Positions 57,154-64,000 of a stretch of DNA of 64,000 bases are shown here, piece by piece; position 1 is the stretch's first letter, and every line of letters begins with the position of its first letter. Source of the DNA: Trichuris trichiura (Eukaryota; Nematoda; Enoplea; Trichinellida; Trichuridae); NCBI GenBank assembly GCA_037903355.1, contig JBAJFE010000014.1, positions 1,736,001 through 1,800,000 of the forward strand. The letters are read 5' to 3'. The position numbers and the translations under genes were made by a program. The notes beneath the pieces were generated by a model. It did no database searches. It saw nothing but the letters and a program-made list of their open reading frames with translations, and was not told the origin of the DNA.

Positions 57154-60100
57154 ATGGCTGTGTCAGCAAGGTCCATCGATTACTTTCCAGCCGAGTTGCA
57201 GATGCGATTTATTTGCCGACAGAATTCTCGAGATGGCGTCGCGCTTTGCGGCATGCTTAAAGAACATCTGCGGCCGGTGGAAAAGAGTTTAGACGTAAGC
57301 GCGCACGTAAGTACCTTGGACGAAGGCAATTCGGAAAATGACACGTATAAATTGTTTGTTCGGATGGTCTGCGAAAGCGCTGGAAAACGAGAGTTCGAAA
57401 ACCTGCTTCTGGACTTTTTCTCAATTTGGACTAGCTTGCGCAAGACCAAAGGCAGCGAAAATAGCAAGAAGGAACCGTTGTTTTTTGAGTTGTGCCAAGA
57501 TGCGGCCTTCAGATGCCCATTTGATCCCCGCCACAGCTGGAAGCATATTGCCGATATCAATTTGGGGTATTTCCTTGGCATAGGCGAATTCTTTTCCGTC
57601 TGCGCATTTGACCGAAAGGCGTATGACGTTTTCTTTTGCGACTTTGAACACGACATTCGAAGAATGGAGATCGTCTTTGCTGAAAAGAGAAGCAAAAGTA
57701 CGCATGACAAGTACACAACACGTTACAAGATATCGGTTAGCTACAAAGCGCTGAACTACGTGACGGTCGATTACGACCAGCACTGGGCAGACATTTATCT
57801 AACGGTAAAATATCCACCGCTTTTATGGAAATGGAAACACTTTGGGTAAGTTATATGCGTTATAATGGCTCAGTGGTTCTCCTCAATAGCTCGCTTGTGC
57901 ATTCCATTCTAACAAAAATGCTTAACAATGCTCGTACCGTAAATGTACCCATGGGACATCCAATTTGATTAAATATGGGCCAGTTTTAAACAGTATGTTT
58001 TTATGTTCCAGAAAAGTTTTCTTGCGCAGCACCCGTTTAATATGCGGACACCCTTAGTCTCCTCTTCAGCCTTTTATGCTGACGCTTTCTCTGTAATAGG
58101 GTGGTTGTTCAAGGGTAGCCCGCTATTCAACATTCATTATTCAACATATCCGGCCACAAATAAATTGCCTAGTGCCTGTTTCATCGCTTTTGTTGGTTCC
58201 AAAGTCCGTACGTAACATCTGATTTTGATCTCCGTGTCCCAGCCTTATATGCTGTCAAGCGGCCAAGATATTCAACATTCCTTAACAATGAAACCAAATG
58301 CTTGTTACTAAAAGAGCTTTAATTATTTCAGGGTTGCGTCAGTGGTGTAGCAGTTCTCATTTTTAGCCATTTTACGTAACGGGCACTGAATGACGTCAGA
58401 TGACGTCATTGTCAATAGTGTATCCTGTACTTATCTGCATATTATATTTTAACCTATCAATTTTCTTTCAAGCTCTCATCAAGCGGTTTTGCTTAATGTA
58501 TTAAACATTTGTATTCTTTTCCAGCGCCTTTGTTATTCTTGAAATTTATATTGAAGTGCGTCATAGTAGCTCAGCTGGCAGCGGGTAATTCGGTTGGGCG
58601 GATTCTCATTGAAGGGAATTTGACGTTGCGAAATCTTTGTTTCCCTGTTCGGTGATAACATTTTTGGTCTTTCATTGCGTCTCGCTTGACCTTTCAGGCG
58701 TTTGACATCTGAAAGCATGTTCTTTTTCTTGCGTGGCTGGACAAGAGTTGTTTAGGGAAAGTTTTTGCGCAAAAAGTGTTCTACTATCTAAGAGTGCAAA
58801 CTACAGTGAATGAATGTCTTTTTCATGTCAGATACTTTGGCTGAAAAATTTTTTTTTACTACTTTTGGTAAGTGTGCATTTTTCAGCGGACATAGCAGTC
58901 ATAACGAAGCAATTGTCTCTCTCCCTTTCTGCTGCCGTGAAACGTTTGGAAGTTGCTCGGTTATTATGCTGCGCTTGAAAACCACGCAAGCTATAGAGGA
59001 TGAAATGTTGTGGGCACTTATCTGTCGTTTAAAACGGCGAGCTCGCGTACCAGTTTATTTTGGGCGAGTAACAATCGAACCCTTGACGAAGTTACCTGAT
59101 CACGAGATGACGGAAGCGTCCTGGAATTTCGACTGTCAATACTACTGGTGTGCTTTGAAGTCGCGCAGTTTATCGGTGGCCTCTCAAATGGACAGTAATT
59201 TTGCCGACCAATTGTTAACTGCCTTTGAACGGAATCAGAAAGCTACAGAACACGCTCTGTCCTATTTGTTGTCTTTAGTAGACCAACTTCAGGAAATTTT
59301 CCTGCCATCCAGTTTCAAGAAGTATTTCGATAAATACGACTCACTGAATCTAGCCGAATTGGAAAAGATGGAGAGATCAGAGTCAGATGATGGTATGGTT
59401 CGAGTACGCAAGGTGGTTTTTACTCCAACTCGTACTCTCCTGACAGTTCCCGATACAATGTTGAGTAATAGAGTGATACGCCGTTTTGGCGCTGAATGGG
59501 CGCTGCGAGTGAGTTTTCGCTCTGACAACGGTGGCCGCATGAGAGCCTATTCGTTTAATAGCGACGATATTGACGAAGTACTACGGCGGCCATTGCGTGA
59601 CGGCTTAACCATAGGTGATCGTCACTATGAATTTCTTGGTTGGTCCAATTCGCAGCTGCGAGATGGTGGATGCTATTTTTACTGTAGAACTGCTCAAGGA
59701 GAATGTGTCTCTGATATCCGCAAATGGATGGGAAATTTTGACGGCATTGGAAACGTTCCGAAATTGATGTCTCGCATGGGGCAATGCTTCACGCAATCGC
59801 TGTCGGCAGTTGAAATTCCTTATCCAATCGGGTCGTCGGAAGTACCGATCCAGGAGGATCACTTTAGTCAGTTGTATGGTGAAAAGGTGTTCTGCTTTTC
59901 CGACGGAGTTGGTCAAATATCAGTTCAATTGGCCGAAGAAGTTTCTGAAAAACTGAACTTGTCGCCAGTGCCGTCTGCTTTCCAGATACGTTTTGCCGGT
60001 TGCAAGGGGATGCTGGCAGTCAATCCACGTCTTCCGGAAGTTCAAAAAATGGTATTCCGGGAAAGCATGCTGAAATTCAGAACGGAAACTAGCAATGTAC

Positions 60101-62391
60101 TAGAAATAGTAAAAACTAGCCAGCCATGTCCCGTCAACTTGAATCGTCCGTTAATATTAATTCTGGACCAAGTTGCCGAATGCGAAAATCCATTAGTACG
60201 ACAGAATATGCAGCGTCGCATAAATGAGCTACTTAACGAGCAACTTTACGGATTGTCCGATATGCTCTTGTTGGAAAGCTGTGCAAGTAGAGAATTGCCT
60301 AAGTCTGTTCAACTAGGAATTAATTTTAAAAGTCTCTCCGAAGTTGGAATAAGAATGACAAATGAAGTATTCTTTCGGAATATGATGTTGTCTATATATT
60401 CCTCGAAGGTCAAAGAACAATTGCTCAAACTGAAAATAGACGTGCCTACTCATCTTGGCCGTACCCTATTCGGTATTCTGGACGAGACGCGTACCTTGGC
60501 GCCGGACGAAGTATTTATTCAGATTTCCACTGATATAAACGAACCTGGCAAAAATTTGAAAGTGATCGAAGGCGCAGTAATGGTAACAAAAAGCCCGTGC
60601 ATCGTTCCTGGTGATGTGCGTATTTTGAACGCTGTTAAAACTGACCTGCTGATGCACTTGCGCGACGTTATTGTTTTTCCTAGGATAGGACTTCGGCCAG
60701 TAATGGATCAGATGGCCGGGTCTGATTTAGATGGAGATGAATATTTGGCGTTTTGGGACACGGATCTGATGTTCACAGGAAACTATGACCCGCTGTCATT
60801 CCCAAAAACAGACGTGCCTAAGTTCGAAGGAGAAATTACCACGGAAGCAATGATCGACTTCTTCATAACTTACCTGTGCTCTGACTCTATTGGTACAATT
60901 GCAACGTCTCATATGGTAGCTGCGGATAGGTTTGGCATTTTTAGCGATGTGCCAATGCAATTGGCAAACAAGCATACAATGGCTGTAGACTTTCCCAAAA
61001 CGGGTATAGTCCCAGAAAAATTAACCTGTGAGGAGCGCATTGAGAAATATCCAGATTATCTATGGTTTGGCTCTCGTCCTACTTACAGAAGCAAATGGCT
61101 TCCGGGACCGATGACTCGGCGAGTGCGTTCAGTGATTGATATAATTGATCTTAGCAGTGTGCGATCTTTCGACGCTTCAGTTGATTTCGATCTGGCATAC
61201 GGTAACTGGAAAGACTTCGCTGCAAACGCTGCTCGTACTTACAGCAAGTACAGGCAGCTGGTGTTTTCGCTGCTTTCGGAATACGGCATAGACAACGAAT
61301 TTCAGTTGTTCTCTGGTCACTTCACTGACTTAAAAGGACGGTTGTCACGTGGCGAAAGAGATGATTATAGTCTCTTTACAACAGAGAGGATAGTGCAAAT
61401 GAGACTTAAAAGGTTGATAGCTAAATTTCGAAATCAGTTTGCACGAGAGTTCGAAGTGGACAGCTCAGAATTGGCGACCAATGAAAAGGCTCTGGCGAAA
61501 GCAAGCGCGTGGTACATGGTTGCTTATCGGGACAGGACAGTGGTTAATTCGCGATCTGCGTTCAGTTTCGGTTGGCTTATGTGGGATCTTCTGGCTGTAA
61601 TTAAGGAACGACGCGTGAAGAACCCGAAGGCGCCCTGCAACCCTGTAATGGACCATCTTGAACAGCTAATCGAGAAAACGTCAGTAAGAAAGTTTGAGCA
61701 TTTGAAAGAAAGCTTGTCTAAGTGCGGAGTTACCAGTAATTATAATGAAGGTATAAAGCATGTATTGTATATCTACCTGGAATGGTGCCTGCGCAGTCAT
61801 TTGGTAACCGAAGCGGATTCCAAGGAAGCACTGTTTACGTTCGTGGGAACTTTCGATCGATTTTTGAAAGACTTGAAAAGTTCGCCTCAACTTCCATTCG
61901 ACATGATCACTACTGATGAAACTGGCAAATTTGTTATTTCCTTTCTTTCCAAAGGTCAGCTGCTTATGAAGTTTTTCAAGTATTTGGGTACGCAGGCAGG
62001 TGATACAAACCGTTCTCAAGCAAATGAGCACGCGGATGCCTTGCGTGCTTTGGTGGACTTAGCTTTCAAGGCATATCATAAGGCGGCGTTAAGTGGAGAT
62101 TTCTCTAGTTTTTATCTGGAGCAGCCGAAGCGAGTCGAATCAGATGCAGAGGAGATGGACCCGATTACTTTTCTTCCAACACCAACTATTGAGCAGCTTT
62201 ATGGAATGGAACATGTATGCGAAAAACTGCGAATCTGGTCAGGAGTGACTGATTTGAGATATAGGGACAAAGGCAGTGGTTACTATCTTATCAGTGCAAT
62301 TGGTACTTTGGAAGCACGCTTTCGCTTATGTGACTTGCTCACCTATGACGATTTGGAGTCTGCGCTGAAATATGACACGTGCCCCTTCTAA
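57154..62391 (+). CDS. Cellular RNA-dependent RNA polymerase (EGO-1/RRF family)
   Basis: Two exons, 57154-57845 and 58887-62391, join in phase (GG+C) to 1398 residues, the family size. The enzyme copies RNA templates primed by Argonaute targeting and makes secondary small RNAs or dsRNA in RNA silencing. Exon 1 encodes the variable N-terminal region (YFLGIGEFFSVCAFDRKAYD, VKYPPLLWKWK). Exon 2 holds the double-psi beta-barrel core: FCFSDGVGQIS, FQIRFAGCKGMLAVNPRLP, PRIGLRPVMDQMAGSDLDGD and EYLAFWD. The catalytic DLDGD sits at about residues 844-848 and is intact. IGTIATSHMVAADRFGIFSD and AMAVDFPKTG-like LANKHTMAVDFPKTG follow. The helical C-terminal third has no stops or shifts. The 1041-nt intron contrasts with a 3.5 kb second exon without any intron. 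The four-way assignment among nematode RdRPs (EGO-1, RRF-1, RRF-2, RRF-3) is not possible by eye. Confidence 0.96.
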
Positions 62392-63017
62392 AATTTCTGC
62401 CGTCAGGTATTTATTTTTGTTTTCTAATATTTTGTTACTGTTTTGTTATTTTCTAGTAATTCGGTCATGTTTATTGTTATTCATTGTAAATGAAACTAAT
62501 TCTATGCTGTGTTCAATCTTCCATTTGTTATTAATATTTTGGCTGCGAAATAATTGGTTTACCGCATCAGAATGGCTATCTACTTTCATTGATTTCAACG
62601 TCAACATAACGGGTACATTTCATTAGTGATTAGTAAAACTGCATTTCATGAAAATTTCTCTTAAATACTATAATCTTTTAACGGGTTCGTAAGTCTTCTT
62701 TGGTAAGTTTGATTACGGTAGCACTCGTTTGGTAAAAGTAATTTAATTCTTTATCAGAGCTTTCAGGCCTACGATTAACGACCATTGGTTATCGCTATAG
62801 TTAAGTGCGGGCCAGGAGTAGGCCCAAAAGCTTCGATGAGAAACAAAGTTTATTTTAACAAACGGGTGGCAGCGTAATCAAAGCTTACCTTAAAAAGTAC
62901 TCATGAACAAGTATGGCAATAAAGACTTACTATATTTTGTATTCATATTCTTATTCATCGAAGGAGTTATAGCTGTAAAATAATGAATAGGAACATGATG
63001 CTTTTGTACGTGTTTTC
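62392..63017. other. RdRP 3' flank
   Basis: AT-rich, no gene. No canonical AATAAA is seen within about 300 nt of the RdRP stop. Confidence 0.4.
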
Positions 63018-63169
63018 ATCTTTATTACGGATTCTCTCCCGTTGTGAAGTAAAACAAAAAGATTTTTCAAACTCTTCAGCGGTGAAGGTCCCCTGAGGGC
63101 GCGATCCGGAAGAAAAGAAAAAAATCTTTTTGTTTTACTTCACAACGGGAGAGAATCCGTAATAAAGAT
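63018..63169. mobile_element. Hairpin element with perfect 50-bp arms
   Basis: The left arm (63018-63067) starts ATCTTTATTACGGATTCTCT and the right arm (63120-63169) is its exact complement. A 52-nt loop separates them, with CTTCAGCGG and TCCGGA words. Exact identity of the arms suggests recent insertion or arm conversion. Confidence 0.85.
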
Positions 63170-63591
63170 ATTTTTCAATTATCAGGCATGTCAAACTGAA
63201 TGTCCCCTGAGGGCCATATAGGTCACATTTGTGTTGTCGTGAGAGCCTCACAGCCGAACAATTGAAGTCATCAAATAAAGTTTATTGCAGTCTATTTTTT
63301 GTTCCTTAAACTTAGAAACACAGTGTGCATACAAATTCATCAATCATCTTCATAGATGCAATGTAGTGAACAAAGTTAACAAAAGAACGAAATTTTAAAT
63401 CTCAGTGTAGGCTTGTATGGAGAAACAAAAATACACAAAGATTAGAGCAGTTCCAAGTGAATATTCATCTCCGACTATCCAGTTATTTCTTACAGCGTCC
63501 TTTGTGTAAGTCGTGAATGTGCTTGCAAAAGGCCTCATGCTGCCTGGGTGCTGTTGTTTGACATGCCTGAGCGAGGCGAACGCAACGATAA
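63170..63591. other. Intergenic, no gene seen
   Basis: Nothing recognised between the hairpin and the SRP RNA remnant. Confidence 0.4.
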
Positions 63592-63850
63592 CCGCTAATG
63601 GTCACTGCTGATACTTGTAATTAACTACTTGGTAGCCCTTTTCAGTGAATGGCTTGAAATCGAGCGTCCACGCCAAGAGCGACATCAGTATGGAACTGTC
63701 AAGTAGATGGCAATGGTCAAAGAGTGACAAAACTTTTACACGGCCGAAACGCAGCAGGCAAAAGTCCCCGAGTCGTTACAGTGACGGGATAGCGCTTATG
63801 AGTGAATGGTACGGTTCAGCCCGGTTAATACAGCCAGACCTGTTCCTTTT
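63592..63850 (+). pseudogene. Decayed SRP (7SL) RNA copy
   Basis: On the plus strand the last 140 nt follow the SRP RNA at 55398 closely (AAACGCAGCAGGCAAAAGTC, AGTGAATGGTACGGTTCAGC, CCAGACCTGTTCCTTTT). The 5' half is strongly diverged (ACTTGTAATTAACTACTTGG), and about 40 nt are missing near 63655. The GGAA tetraloop has become CGAAA. Non-functional. Confidence 0.8.
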
Positions 63851-64000
63851 GCAATTTTTGCTGACTAATACTCCATACAATGATATTTTAATAACTTTTA
63901 CTGAATGATTAAAAGTTTTTAAAAACACTGAGCGTCTCTTCCAGTTAGAAAATGCTTTTGTTTTAAATTTGGCCAATTTATCCTGATCATGCAAGGCATG

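Noticed and set aside
57180..57783. Minus-strand ORFs of 178 and 120 codons
   Set aside because: Antisense shadows of RdRP exon 1, which carries family-consistent sequence.
58003..58215. 70-codon ORF in the RdRP intron
   Set aside because: Not needed for a continuous RdRP; exon 1 and exon 2 join in phase without it, and its sequence shows no family motif.
58560..58640. tRNA-like box A (GTAGCTCAGCTGG) in the RdRP intron
   Set aside because: No matching box B or cloverleaf could be folded.
1..64000. CRISPR arrays, bacterial operons, prophage or insertion sequences
   Set aside because: The window is eukaryotic (spliced genes, SRP RNA of animal type, LTR and Penelope remnants). No direct-repeat/spacer array was seen.

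Overview
This is eukaryotic DNA. The genes are split by short introns (about 47-120 nt, with a few longer than 1 kb), intergenic space is wide and AT-rich, and degenerate transposons are common. A cellular RNA-dependent RNA polymerase, trypsin-inhibitor-like (TIL) cysteine-rich proteins and a close-packed same-strand cluster that looks like a trans-spliced operon together point to a nematode. A clade I (Dorylaimia/Enoplea) worm is my guess from gene content; no marker here proves it.

Layout. 0.4 kb: a TIL exon (-). 5.9 kb: an unrecognised exon (+). 7.8-10.3 kb: a complete beta-TrCP/LIN-23 F-box WD40 gene (+, 13 exons, 539 codons). 10.4-21.8 kb: three genes on the minus strand in the order dihydropteridine reductase (QDPR), mitoribosomal PPR protein PTCD3 (mS39) and mitochondrial seryl-tRNA synthetase (SARS2). 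The gaps are 213 and 77 nt, with a poly(A) signal followed by splice-acceptor-like sites in front of the downstream start codons. SARS2 has a 3.2 kb first intron holding two nested transposons. 22-32 kb: gene-poor, with a degenerate Penelope-like element and a near-perfect hairpin. 32.0-32.9 kb: a TLX/Hox11-class homeobox gene (+, 3 exons). 33-38 kb: mariner, Penelope and foldback remnants. 38.5-40.1 kb: an intronless LST-2/ZFYVE28 FYVE gene (-). 40.7-41.5 kb: a compact ELM2-SANT-GATA-finger gene (+, 5 exons), divergent from LST-2. 41.5-57 kb: mostly repeats, with a second TIL exon (50.5 kb), an odd histone H2A-like chimeric ORF (52.1-52.5 kb), an LTR-like block, an intact SRP (7SL) RNA gene (55.4-55.7 kb, -) and a second SRP RNA copy split by a hAT-like MITE. 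57.2-62.4 kb: a complete two-exon RdRP (1398 aa). The right end carries a perfect-arm hairpin element and a third, decayed SRP RNA copy.

How the parts relate. QDPR-PTCD3-SARS2 resembles a nematode operon whose last two members both serve mitochondrial translation. The RdRP belongs to the small-RNA amplification machinery, and the same window holds at least five hairpin elements of one family that would fold into dsRNA if transcribed. The SRP RNA trio gives a clean filled-site/empty-site comparison for the hAT-like MITE. Exon borders were set by reading frame, GT-AG sites and homology to protein families I know; no alignment or RNA data were available.
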